Assembly: GCA_002118135.1 (NCBI GenBank)
Contig: BDIU01000371.1
Coordinates: 254 to 64,253 of the forward strand
DNA: 64,000 nucleotides
Source of the DNA: Trebouxia sp. TZW2008
Taxonomy: Eukaryota > Chlorophyta > Trebouxiophyceae > Trebouxiales > Trebouxiaceae
Direction: 5' to 3'
The notes below the pieces were generated by a model. That model saw only the letters and a list, made by a program, of their open reading frames with translations, did no database searches and was not told the origin of the DNA. Each line of letters opens with the position of its first letter. Position 1 is the first letter of the stretch. Shown here in pieces: positions 26,573 to 38,070 of this stretch. Both the position numbers and the translations under genes were made by a program.

Positions 26573-28841
26573 CTACTGGCAAACTCTAGGACTGTACAAA
26601 GGTGCGCAAGCACCGTGCTGGTGTCCACCCTCAAGGTGGGCAGAATTGGCCATTCGGGCCACAAGATCTGTCGTTGCTGCTTCCTTCATCAGGTTCAGTC
26701 GTATCAGCGACACCTCAGTGCTTGTCAGCCCAATGATTTTGGCATACTGCGCTGCAGACCCATACTTGTCATGGAGATATTGAATGGTAGATTGCATTAC
26801 TTCTGCTGAAGAAGCCAAAACTGCATCTGTTGTCAAGTGACCTGCGCAGTTCAGCAGTTGAGATTTTGACGATAATATTATGGCATATGCTGTTACGCAC
26901 TCTGCAACAAAATCTCCAACCCAGGAAGCCTATATGATTGCTGCAGATGCAATGTCATGCATTAGTGCCTTGCATCATTGAACAGAAGTTGAGCAGTGTA
27001 GGCCCAATCAGTCATGAGTGACTATTAAGATCACTTACTTGCAAGCTTGAGACGCTTGCTGTCTCTAGCTGACCTCAACTCTAGTTCTGATTGAGCGTAG
27101 TCAAGTAAAGCAACCTGCAGCAGCGTTGCAGCTGTCAGCCATTGCATGATGGTACAAATTCTAAAACAAGAGTCCAAGACAGCTGTTGGGAAGAGTATAT
27201 GGATGCAGTGTGTACCTTTGGGTCTATGTCACAAAGCAGCATGATGAGCATAATGAGCAGCCCCGTTCTGTCCTTGCCGTGCATACAGTGCACCAGCACA
27301 GGATAGTTCTCCTCCCTTGTCAAGATGCGCATGGCCTTAGCTATCTCCTTCTGGCTCTGCAACAAAGTAAGCCAGTCAAACTTGTAAGCTGTTTGCCTGT
27401 ATGCATGTAACCGTTTAGACAGCTATTGAGCAGGTCAGCCTTATATTACCAACACAGCTGCATTACACAATATCAAGTGCTGGAGCACATTGTTTGACAA
27501 TCATGTGTAAAAGATTGTCATGACAGCAACAATGACAATCAAGCTTGGCCTTCAATGAATAGACTGCATGCTTGGTTTGTTTTCTGCAAGCTCACTTTGC
27601 AACGTTTGCAAGCTCATGCAGCAATGTTTGCAAGCTCAGGCAGATACGCATGCCATGTTCAGTCTTAAACAAGTGTACCATCATCTGTTCGGATCATGCA
27701 TATGCACCGCTCAAAAACATCAGCTACAAAAAAGCTTACATGGTCCAGCAGGAGGCGGTACAGGCGGGAGTAGCCCAGCTTGGTGGAGTCAGCAACTGCA
27801 GGTGCCATGACCTGCTCTGTTGTTTTGCCCACCATCGGTGCCATGATGGTTTTCAGCTTGACATGCAGTGGCACTCCTTGGAATATGCACAGCCGCATTC
27901 TGGCTGCCACCAAATTGGCTGCACCACATAACTGCCCTTAGCAAATCAAAGTGAAAGCAATGCTCAAGCCAAGGTCACATCCTGCATTCTGTGCAGGTCC
28001 CATTGAAAGGTTTTGACCAAAATATCTGTAGGAAATGCAGAAAACATGTCAAAGGCCAAGCTTGCTTTGTACAGGCTTGCAGGCAGATCACAATTGCACG
28101 TGATTCAATCAACATGCAAGCCCACCACTGCCAAGCTGACGGATCAGGACCATTGCGCTAAATGCAATGTAAGTGAAGTACTGCTCACCATGGAAGACAT
28201 TAGCCTCATGCTTGTAGTCCTCCTCAAATTTGTCAGAGCAGACCATGCAATGAACAGCTGGGGGAATGAACAGCTCCTTGATGCCTTGCGTAGCTTGTCT
28301 GGCAGGCTGCATGCGCATGAACAGATGATCAGCAGAGTGACATAAGTGCTGAAGCTGAGCTGCTGTAGCAAGTTAATCTCTACAAGCAACGCAATCTCTG
28401 CCAAGAGCTGCATGCAAGCACTAAAAATGCTGTCAAACTTTCCCTTACCTGTGCCCATGGCTTGTGAAGACATGGGCAGCAGCCTGTTTCGCTCTGCGAT
28501 GTCTTTCGGCAAATCTCAGGCGCAACCCGCAAGTCCAGGACAGACTGCAGTGACATATTGTTTCAGTCGCGAATACGGCACAGAAAACGGACGTAGCCCG
28601 GCCGAGACAGCTACCTTGATGTCAAGCTGCTGGATCTCGGATGCGCTGCATGAGCAAAATGTAGTGTAAGTGACAGCGATGGCAAGATGAAAGACCATGA
28701 ATGTCTTACTGCTACGAACCTAAAGACCTCACTGCTGCGAAACAGAACACCCTGTCTGAAGTTTGCCGCAAACTGTCCGCAGTCCCGTAGATTGACAGAC
28801 AAAACAAGGTCGGGCTGACAAAGATCAGGCGTGACGCGCAT
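26573..28841 (-). CDS. Tyrosine/dual-specificity-type phosphatase (Tyr_phosphatase3-like)
   Basis: A cysteine-dependent phosphatase, protein or possibly phosphoinositide. The N-terminal exon (to about 28730) reads VNLRDCGQFAANFRQGVLFRSSEVF, matching the N-(F/L)RD-G...GVLFRS start of the family. A middle exon (about 27913-27750) ends STKLGYSRLYRLLLDH. The catalytic exon (about 27362-27225) has PVLVHCMHGKDRTGLLIML, the C-x5-R loop with Cys and Arg in place. The C-terminal exon (about 26818-26573) has VMQSTIQYLHDKYGSAAQY and AKIIGLTSTEV, the helical end typical of this family, then a short tail to the TAG at 26573-26575. The start at 28841 is the first in-frame ATG and could be preceded by another exon. 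Exons between 28.35 and 27.95 kb are only partly resolved. The substrate is unknown. It diverges from the B3 gene across a CpG-rich gap. Confidence 0.82.
27576..27645 (+). repeat. Short imperfect tandem repeat in an intron of the phosphatase gene
   Basis: The unit GTTTGCAAGCTCA(T/G)GCAGCAAT-like occurs two and a half times in a row (TTTGCAAC GTTTGCAAGCTCATGCAGCAAT GTTTGCAAGCTCAGGCAG). It lies between the catalytic exon and the preceding exon. No function is proposed. Confidence 0.55.
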
Positions 28842-29420
28842 AAGGCGCGGAACGCCTTTGCCAGTCAATTCCACCTTGTCGAGTCTTGATGTCGACGAGT
28901 TAGGTCAGATCACCTTACGACCGTCGCTGCCAAGCTTTATATTGCAAAAGATGGGACAAAATCGCAACCACAGGCAAACACGTTTGACAAGCATTCCTCC
29001 CTGGTGTCGACAGCGTGCACCGATCGGTCATAATTACGTCTGCAGTCTGTGTCGACGAATTTGCAAGAGATTTACTCCCGGCAGTCAGTCAGCAGACGAA
29101 GCAGTGACAACAAAATTTTGAATTCGCACTGACAAGCCAAGGGTCTATCAAAGATGCGCTGGGCAGATTGTCTGCAAGAGAGGAGGCAACAGCAGTGCTG
29201 ATTTCGACTCAAATCTTTTGCTTTCAAGGAGCCGTTCTGCTCTGCGTCGCACCTAGCTCGGCTAGGCAGTCGAAAATGTCTGCTACAGCTACGATCAGCG
29301 AATACGAGCGGCAACGCGCGCAGCGCATTCATGAAAACCAGATGCGGATCAAGCAGTTAGGGATTGCAGAAGCTGCGGCCGCAGTGCGACCCAAACCAGC
29401 GGTTCAAGCTGCTCCAAGGT
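28500..29420. promoter_or_regulatory. CpG-richer bidirectional region, phosphatase / B3
   Basis: CpG density is high from the first phosphatase exon (-) through the 434 bp gap to the first exon of the B3 gene (+). GTCGAC occurs several times (about 28889, 29007 and 29051). The compact head-to-head arrangement suggests a shared promoter. This is an inference from layout and composition. Confidence 0.45.
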
Positions 29421-30817
29421 CCTACTTTGTAGGATTTCTCAACCTGTATCTGCTTTTGTACCAATAATGAACACTGAGGTTTCTCACCATGGATGTAACT
29501 CGTCAGGCCGAAGCGAGTACGTGAGGATCAGCAGGCTGGCCCAATCAGAAAGTCCGCCAGGTGCACCAGCCTCCTCAGCTTCATACTAACCACGCAAAAA
29601 AGTGTGCACCACACTTCATACATGCAGGAATGAAGGAAAGCCAGTTCCTGTTTACATTGCAGTGGCAGAGCCACGCGAGCAGGCGCAGAAAGCACCAAAG
29701 CTGCCAAGGTCATCATGCAATTCTGATCAAGTGTTATGCCTCATCATGAAGTCTCTCTGGCAGCTTGTTTCTTTTAGCCTGCTGTAAATGTCCGCGGCCA
29801 GCAAGCTGAAGTGCTCAAATGTAGAACTGTGCATACAATGGTGGGCGGATATGCAGGCGACCAGGCACTGCAAGCTTCAGGAAAGGCATAGATCCAGACA
29901 GCTTTCCCCATGCTACCCTTGACGCCTGCAATGCAGCATTTGATGCTGCTCAAGCATTGGCAGATGAGCTGAGCGAGAAAGCAGGCTCTATTGTTGCTGC
30001 TGCTAAGGCAAGAGGAATCCAAGTTACAAAGCATCATAGCTGCTCCTCTGCCCTTTCTCGTCAATTGCTCACACATACTTTGCACAATCTTGGTGGTGTG
30101 TTGCCATGTGTCTCCACACTTGGCCCATACCATGCAAACATCATTGACTTGCACCAAAAGTGCACAGCTCAGGCTTGTGCATGTGTGCAGACCATGCAAC
30201 CGTCAAATGTATCTGGAGGCTTCTGGCTACAAAATCCCCAAGCAGTGACAGACAACCTTGGCACAGACAAGAGAGGCATAGTGCTGGAGTGCCTGGAGCC
30301 CTGTCAGCATCAGGATGAGTACAAGCTGGGAGTTGATGGGAGCCAGACAAGATGGTCTGTAGTGTACTTGCCCAGGAAAAGCGGCAGCGGCATGTCTGGT
30401 GGCTGGATACATTTTGCTATAGATCATGTGAGCTTTGCAGCAACAGCACCTGAGCATGGATGCATATTGCTTACACGCATCTCCTGCCTGTCAAAACCAA
30501 TGAGCATGCTTGGTGACACCGCAATAAGTTGCAAAATGAAGAAGACTTATGGTCATGCAACATCAGCAGATTGCTTGTGTGTACTGAGCCATTTTGCTGT
30601 GAGACAGACGGAAAATGGCCTCCTGAGTGTGCTGGTTCTAGCTTGTATGCAAGCGCCTGTTGGATTTGTGTGTGCATGTTTCATTCCTGGGTTCCATTGG
30701 CAACCACTGATGACCATTGTTGATCTCTTGCAGGCTTTGACCCCAAATGACACTGTGGTCTTTGAAGTCATCTCAAGTACTGATGCCAAATATGTGCGTG
30801 TACACATCTTCAGGTGA
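29276..30817 (+). CDS. B3 DNA-binding domain protein (At3g19184/At5g42700-like)
   Basis: A predicted nuclear DNA-binding protein. Exon 1 (ATG 29276) carries the N-terminal signature seen in plant B3 proteins of this subgroup, YERQRAQRIHENQMRIKQLGI, then PKP and an APR-PKRVRE join. The next exon reads GPIRKSAR followed across the splice by NEGKPVPVYIAVAEP, like the plant RRSSR-x-PVY segment. After a linker exon (about 29843-30017, Ala-rich helix) the B3 domain follows: FWLQNPQ-VTDNLGTDKRGIVLE, YLPRKSGSGMSGGWIHFAIDH (exon ending about 30427), then ALTPNDTVVFEVISS and AKYVRVHIFR before the TGA at 30815-30817. The final AGG-TGA also looks like a donor (CAG|GTGAGA), so a downstream exon is possible; still, HIFR is a natural B3 end. 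Target DNA is unknown. Confidence 0.85.
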
Positions 30818-31465
30818 GATGGCACGAAGCATGACATGCATGCCAGTTCATTTCTCAGATGTAAGTCAAGCTCATTTAGTCATATGCAGTCATTGAACAA
30901 TTTATTGAGGCTGTTCGTTATTGTGCTGCAGCATGCGCACTGACAATACTGATACCGTTGCAGGGCAAAGCTATCATCAGAGAACAGTTGAGAGTCTCAA
31001 ACATTGCTACCAACTGCATTTTGAAAGCAGCAGTCCAGGGGCAATTGCAGAAGTCAAAGCAGCGCATAGGCTGAATTACTGTCTAGTTGACAGCGTACTA
31101 CAAATTTTACATTGGCAGCAGCCTGCCAAACACACAGAGAGTTGCAATGCTCAGTGCAAGACAAGTTGTGGAACATCTCCCTCTTGAATATATGTTGACT
31201 TCACTAGATTGATAAAGTATACAGCCAGATTGTAAATTGAGCTTCTCGAGTTTGCTGGAACCTAAATTGACCAAACAGTCAACTCGTAGCATACAGAAAC
31301 ACAGATACCTGATACAGCTTCAGGCATACAGCTGGTGACAAAACTGCCCAAGTCCCGCATACCATAGACACTTGTAACAAACGCAAGGAATGATTATCCC
31401 AGTTGTGTAAGCCTACAACCTGAAGGCAACATGGAAAAAGACTTGTCCGCCAAAACGAAGATTGA
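30818..31465. other. Convergent intergenic region, B3 / DUF1206-like
   Basis: Between the B3 gene (+) and the minus-strand DUF1206-like gene. If the CAG|GTGAGA at the B3 stop is used as a donor, one or two extra B3 exons could lie near 30932-31010. Otherwise only 3' UTR sequence is expected. No other coding signal was seen. Confidence 0.4.
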
Positions 31466-34400
31466 TTACACCCATCCCCCGGGTGGGATGTCATTTGATG
31501 CAATTGCATGCCCGTTCATGCCCTCCCTAGAGACTGGCGCAACCTCAGTCACAGGTGTGACTGGATTGACTGGTGCTACTGGGGCAACAGGGTCAAGTCT
31601 TGGAATCTCATGTTGTGGATGGCTTGCCCTGAAAAAGTTGTGGCCCCAGTGAGGGCGCTCAGTAGTGCCTCTTGTCCCCTTCCTTTCCCACTCCTCACCC
31701 AGGCCCTTCTCGATATCCCTGCAGAGAAGAAATCAACATGAGGGCAATAAAGGTCGGCCACAGCAGCAATTAGCAGGGATCAACCTGGGAAAAGTTGTAA
31801 GCTCACAAGGCTTCATGCTGAACTGGTGTCACCTTAAGGCAAAGGCGCTGATTTCTCTTGTTGCAATCACAGGTTTTCAGCTGGTGAATACAACGATGTA
31901 CTGACAATGCTCCTGCAAGGTGCAATGTCAAGAAAGCAACACACACTGCACATTGCAGAAGGATAATTGGTCAAGCTGCTCACTTGTTGGCAAGATACCG
32001 CTCACGCAGTCTCTGTTTGTAATCAGCTGTCTTTGGACTATCCTGAGGGTCATGCGCAATGTCATGTGGCATATTGCTGTTCAGATGGCCATCATGCCCT
32101 GGATGGTTCCAAGCTGGCTCGCCTGCAATTGGCAGGGGGGTCATGTCAGATGCTGCATTCTTGGGTCCATTGACAGCTGTGACTGTTTAACGCTTGAACA
32201 TAACAAGTGTTGATGCAAGCCCTGGAAAGGTCGAAGCTACTCAAGCTTTAGCTGTCCTGATTGATTATCACTAACACAGGCTGCCAAAACACTAAAGCAC
32301 TGATGCAGCTGGTACACACAGCAATAGAGGGGCAAAAGTGGGTTGCTTTCAATCGGCAGCCATAATCAAGACACAAGAAGTGTACAAGAAGTGTTAAAGG
32401 AGCTTTCCAGGACAATGTGCAGCTCACATGCAGAGGCATGTGTGCACTGCAAACATATAAGCAGATATATGAATTTTTGTTGTAGTTGGTCATGACAGAA
32501 TGACACTCTTGACATTGCCTGTTTGACCATCTTGTTGAATTGTCAAGACAGGAAACAGTGATTGAGTAATTGAGTGAACACAGGGGTCATACCCAGTTTA
32601 TGACGGCCATGCTTGTCGATGTCAGCCCTGGCAGTGCCGGTGAAGTCTGGGGCTGTTTCAGGGTGCTCCTGGGCTGCCCTCTCAGCAGCCATGCGGGCCT
32701 GCCTCACCCTGATGGGCCGCCGACTGGGGGGCGGAGTGGGGAACACCTTGCCATACGCGTTCAGCACCTGTAGTAACATCAGATCACGGATTTGAACAGA
32801 TATCACAAGACCTCAGCCTTTCAGCATGCAGATATAGGAAATGAAATGCAGACTGTGCAGTAGTGATGCCATCTCTGACTATATTGCTGAGTGCAAGCAA
32901 CCTTGTCAGATGAGCTCAGCACTTGCACCACCAATAGAGCACGACCTTCAGGCAGTTGCATTTGTGCTTGGTCGTCGGCGGTTGATGTGCTATGGCTGGA
33001 GCATGGTTGGTGAGTGTTGCTCACGTCTCATGGCTGAGCAGACTTGTGCTCCATTTCCTCACGCTTTCAAATTGCAACACACTTCTGTTATTGCAACCTG
33101 GTATCATCCTAATGGGACAGGCAAATTGTGCAGAAAGCAGCATGTGTGAGCACTGCTGGTGCATAAAGCTAGCATCAGAGCATCGACTGATGTGTCTACA
33201 CAGAAGACCTTGCCAGTGAGGCAAGACAGACACATTGTAGCAAGGAGGTTTCATCACATCAATTTGTCATACAGTAGAAGCAGAGGAGTCTGCATAAATC
33301 AGCAGAACAAGAAGACTGAGGCAACAGACGGGCATACTGAGCTTTGCGGCATCAATTCTGTCTGATGCAGCTGTCTCAACGACATGGCTGTTGTAATCAT
33401 CTACACTGCAAATACGGTCTACCCACTGCGCCAACTGCAATGCCATGCCATTAAGCCATTCGCAATCAGGAAGAAACTCAGGATGAAGAGCACGCCCTGC
33501 GTGTCTCTTTTGCTGCAGCTGAGTGACAGTCAAATTTGCAAACAATCATTCAATATCACTCTGCAAGCTTCTGACCCAAATTAGGCAGAGAACTCACCGC
33601 AAACAAGCCATACACAATCAGGAAGAAACCTAAGATGAAGAGGCATGCGCGGCCTCCTCGATTCTGCTGCAGCTGAGCCAAGCCATTTCCAATAGTAGTC
33701 TTGTCGGACTGGTTCAGCTCTGGATCACTGATCAGACGAAAGAACAAAACCCCCACAAAACAAAACACCCCTGCTCGCCCTAGAAAGCCGACATGACCTG
33801 CAACAACACATTTATGTCTTCCACAAGCTGCAGCGGAACTTGCAGAGTATGCCCTGTTTAACGCACACCCAAGTTGCCACTGAGTTAGCCTGTGAAGGGG
33901 GGGAGCCGCCACCCTTGATAGGAAAGTTCACCTCAGTAACAAAGTCCTTCTGAGAGCTTGATGAGCATCAAGGCGCAGGGAACCAGATAGAACCCCCCCC
34001 CCCTCCCCATGTCAACAACAGGCGTCAACGACACTCAGCTCATTTTATGAGAATTGATGTTGTTGTAACATTTCTGTGTAAAATTCACAGCCTGAGCCAA
34101 AGTCAAATCTGAGCCACTGTAGCTTACTTCCAATTGAAACTGCTACATGTATTTTATACTGACAACTTTTGGCTGGCTGCTGTTGTAAATGCGTTTTAAT
34201 GTCTGTGACTTCACAAGCTGCATAAAGGCTGGCAGGCAGCAACAAGCTCCCACGGTGCAGGTGCCGCACTACAATGTGAGTGTGGTTGCTGCTGCCACTG
34301 GGTGTATCATGAGACTTCCTCAGCAATTCAACCTGTTTGCTTTTTGGCTGAAGTGCCTTGAATGCTCGTGCAGCTAAACAGAGAGGTCACCTGATACCAC

Positions 34401-36719
34401 CAGCACCCACATGAACCATGTGGGCAAGTCATCCTTCATGTCATAGTGGAAGTTGCGCGTGAAGGCGGCCTGCAGCTGAGTGATGGTAGCAATGACAAAG
34501 GCCAGACCAAATACCGCAATCCTGCATCAGAAGAGAGAGAGTTTGCATCAGAAGAGACAGAGCTTAGGACAGATTACAGGTCAGGGTTAGGACAGGGCAG
34601 TAGAATGGACCAATCTATGTCATAGCCACATTCAAGCCTCTGGGTTCAAAGTCATGGACAGATAGGCAGCAACAGCATGATAGCAAACGACGGCTTGATG
34701 CTTTACCTCTGACACATGAGTAATAAGCAACCAGCAAGCAGTGATAGAATTCCTGAGTTTGAAGCAAAGCAGGTAGTGCCTGAAGCAAGGTCTATGAATG
34801 CTCACCCAAACTTGCCAATGTCACTGTGAGACCAGGAGTCTGGGAAACCTCCTTGATTGTCTGCGCTTTCAATGTCTTTGAATCTGGGGATCAAGGTGAT
34901 GACAAATATACCATAAGCTGTGTAGACGGAACCCTGCAAGCACACATTGCATTGCTTGTCAAGCGCCCAGCTGCTGGCTGATGTTGGTTTGCAGGTTTCC
35001 GCTTGAGTATGAACTGCCAAGCAACGAGTTAAGCAAAGCAGGGCAGTGAGTTCAGGCAAGGTAAGGTTCATGAGGGGCTTACTGAAACAATTGGACTCAA
35101 TCGATATCTAAAGAAGTTTTTGAAGGGCCCGAAGGCATCATCTGAGCCCTGCCCGGTGATGCCTTCCCAAAATCGCCAACAAGCGTAGATTAGCACGCCC
35201 ACGGCCATGACGACTAGCAACGGGTACCCAAAACTGTTGTTGCCCACCAGGATGAATGCACCCTACAAAATGACCAGCACATGATCAGGACCTGGAATGC
35301 GTGTCTTGTCTGGGCTGAGAGCAGGTTGCTGTCAGCAAACTGTTGAAACATGTGTCTCACTTGCGGGCCCTGCATAAGGCCAGCTGCCAGAAAGCCAGAT
35401 ACTGAACGTGACTCATCACTCAGCAGGTTGAGGTCATTTGCAGCATCAATGACAATGAGCGGCAAGCTGAAAGTATCTGAAGCTCAATTCTTGCAAGGAG
35501 TAGCGTATTTACTCTCAAACGCCGATAATACTGCAACAGTCTCATTACCTGTGGCGAGATGTCAGCACCTTTGACTTTTGACACGCCCTGAGCAGAACTC
35601 TGGCATGCCAGACCACCAATGATGGCATATACAAGCCCCTTTAGCACCCACCCAATCTGTAGCAACAGCATAGGTGAGCTACAATGTGCGCATGCTGTGT
35701 ATCTGTCTCTAAATCAAGCGCAGGCAGTCAGTCTGCAAGCCACGTGCACGCAGACATTTGAGCAACCTGAGTAAAACACAAAATCTGTGGCTACGTGGAG
35801 ACAGCATGCGCTGACACTGGTCATGACCTACAGGCTGCAGACACAAATGAACATGGCTGACATCACAGAACATGTGCTATTGACTGAATATCCCAGACTG
35901 GTTGCGATGTCAATAGACTCAAGGGCTGTTGAGAATGATTATGCCACACAGAAAGCATACAAAAATTTCAGCTGCCTGCAAGGCCTGCAGTAAGGCCAAG
36001 GGTTGAAAGCTGACCTGCCCAAAAGTCCTCACAATCTTGCGATGCTTTGGCTTGACCCCAAGAGGATGAGCAAAATTGCTTTTGCCCTTCTCAACTGCCA
36101 AACGTAACCGATCTGCAACAGCAAAGAGCAATGCTGCAAACAGTCGCAGATGCTGTACTGTGCGTGGCTGACGCCTGCATGCAGAATCGACTAGCTGACT
36201 TTTCTAAGCAGCAAGTCGCGTACACAACCTAGGATAATCAGCTTGCGGTAAAACCTACCATGTGCAAGCTGGCAATGATGCCGCCATGCAATGAATGTTC
36301 GGCGCCCCTGCATAATGCAACTATCTTCTCCTCTATGAAACAGGATGGCTCATACCTGCTCCCCAATGAATTCCTCCTCTAGGACCCTTCAAAGGTTTTT
36401 CTAATATGGCAGCAGCTACTCCCAGCACCCCAGTCTTAGGCTTGGAAGCATCTTCCCCTTGCTCAATGCTGAGGGGCTCTGCACTGTTCTGCACACTTTC
36501 TATTTCCTTCTCGTCACTATCTGACCGCAACTTGCCCTTCAGCAAGGTGTTGTGAGTTGGGATGGGTGTGGCGCTGCGTGTGGATGTGACTGAGTCATCC
36601 ACAGGACTGACTTGAAGGTGTGATGGGCCGTGACCATTTTGCTGTGGCTGAGGGTGTACTAAGTCTTGAGCTACTGGCACTGTTGCTGTGTCCGGAATTA
36701 TGCTGGCAATGTCAGTCAT
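31466..36719 (-). CDS. DUF1206-like six-span membrane protein, copy A
   Basis: An integral membrane protein of unknown function with three repeats of paired transmembrane helices, the layout of the DUF1206 family. Exons in order: a hydrophilic N-terminus (ATG 36719; MTDIASIIPD, Ser/Gln/Glu-rich, ending GGIHWGA); DRLRLAVEKGKSNFAHPLG and VRTFGQ (about 36110-36015); IGWVLKGLVYAIIGGLACQ; AFILVGNNSFGYPLLVV, YACWRFWEGITGQGSDDAF; GSVYTAYGIFVITLIPRFKD; a segment with TITQLQAAFTRNFHYDMKD; GHVGFLGRAGVFCFVGVLF, GRACLFILGFFLIVYGLFAV; VLNAYGKVFPTPPP; and a polar tail, probably with a VAPVAPVNPVTPV stretch, ending at the TAA at 31466-31468. The last two joins are tentative. Intron positions match copy B (38071-42246), which lies head to head. 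DUF1206 assignment is from memory of the family pattern. Confidence 0.8.
33450..33530 (-). repeat. Degenerate exon copy in copy A of the DUF1206-like gene
   Basis: On the minus strand this stretch reads LFILSFFLIANGL, a damaged copy of the real exon 151 bp away (33601-33690, LFILGFFLIVYGL). Nucleotide identity is high over AATCAGGAAGAAAC and GATGAAGAG. It lies in the intron downstream of the real exon. It is part of the recurrent exon-edge duplication pattern of this window. Confidence 0.7.
34525..34565 (+). repeat. Short direct repeat, GCATCAGAAGAGA
   Basis: GCATCAGAAGAGAGAGAG and GCATCAGAAGAGACAGAG occur back to back (period about 21 bp) immediately beside the splice acceptor side of an exon of the minus-strand DUF1206-like gene. 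Probably a small slippage product. Confidence 0.5.
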
Positions 36720-38070
36720 GCCCCAGCAATCCTGAGGCCAGCTAGAAGCTTAAACAGCACTGCCCTCAATGACTGCACAACATTTCCATAAGCAAAATTA
36801 GGGTTGCAGGTGTGCCAGATCAGTTGCAGCAGATTGCATTCCCAGGTTTCATAGCCTGCAGCACTGTCAACAGATGGACTGCAAGGACAGGAAGGCAGGC
36901 AGACTTGCTGGAAGGCATACATGTGCCGCTCTCTAGACACATGAGCGAATGGTGCAACAGGTAGCACAATCCACACCAGTCGGCAAAAGGCAAATTGTCG
37001 TCCCCTGACTTTGTGCACAAGCGACGTGCGCAACAAGGCTTGTTGATTCTCACCTATATGATTCAAGCAATAACCATCAGCAGACGAGTTCTGTCTAAAA
37101 TAAGCGGGTCACAGGTGTCTCGAAAGAAGCCGAGGTTAGGGCTTGGGTGAGCTGGCAGGCGACACGGCACTGCTTGCCCTCAATGCCTCGCGGTGTTGCT
37201 TGGCCTGATTCTTGCTCGCGTCAGCACGCAAGTCGCCCAACTCACGCGATGAACGCAAGGCAAACGGCTCACAAAATTGTGTAAGGCCTCAGTACAAGGC
37301 CCGCTCACGCAAGGGCGGATTCGGATGACAAGGCGATTCAAGAAGGGCGCTTGTGGGCTTTAAGGCGTGTGCCTTCTGACTGCAGTACTTTACGCTGTGT
37401 CAATAGGGCGCCTGACCGGCGAGGTGCAACTTCATGCGCCCTGAAAGGTAGGGCGCTTAGCTGTCTGTGTAAGCGTTTATTGACGACTGACTAAGGCTCA
37501 CATCGCACTTCCGACACTTGCCATTCAAAGTTTCCGTGATCCACAACGTTGCGCACAGACTGCCGATTGCTTTTGTTGCTACTGCAGAGGTGCATCATTA
37601 CTGCTCCGTTGCAATCCCGTGTCCGTACTGTTCACAGTCAGCTTCCAATCCTGGCTTGTGCCGAGTGCAAGTTTCCGAGTCTGTTCGGGTCATCGCTGCT
37701 CGACTGATGCTCTCGATGACACTCAGCAAATCGCTATAACGCACTTCAATATCTGCAGTCTGAGCACCATGCTCAAGCCCCTCAATAACGCAAGGTCTGG
37801 CAAGCGATCGTAGAGATTTTGAAGCTGTCGTTGCGGGAGTGGCAAGCATAGCGCAGCACATCCACTTTAAAACAAGGTCTTCAGGCAGCTGTATTGAGCA
37901 CACGTACAACCACTCTGCTGCTCATGACGCGTGAGGACCAAGGGGCAGTAGCATCAACAAGCCAACCAAGTAAAGGCATACACTACATCTCTGGTGCGTT
38001 GTTCTCTTGATCTGCATCAGGCTGCACATGCAAGCAACAGCACTTGAGCGCTCTCGTCCATGCATTGCAG
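36720..38070. promoter_or_regulatory. Divergent region between the DUF1206-like paralogues, CpG-rich
   Basis: The two paralogues are transcribed away from this gap. CpG is dense from about 37120 to 37720, the longest such patch in the window, and is interpreted as promoter sequence for one or both genes. The first coding exon of copy B should lie here, since its first recognised exon starts at 38071 in mid-protein, but I could not identify it with confidence. A minus-strand frame at 37983-38186 is only the shadow of the copy B exon. Confidence 0.45.
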
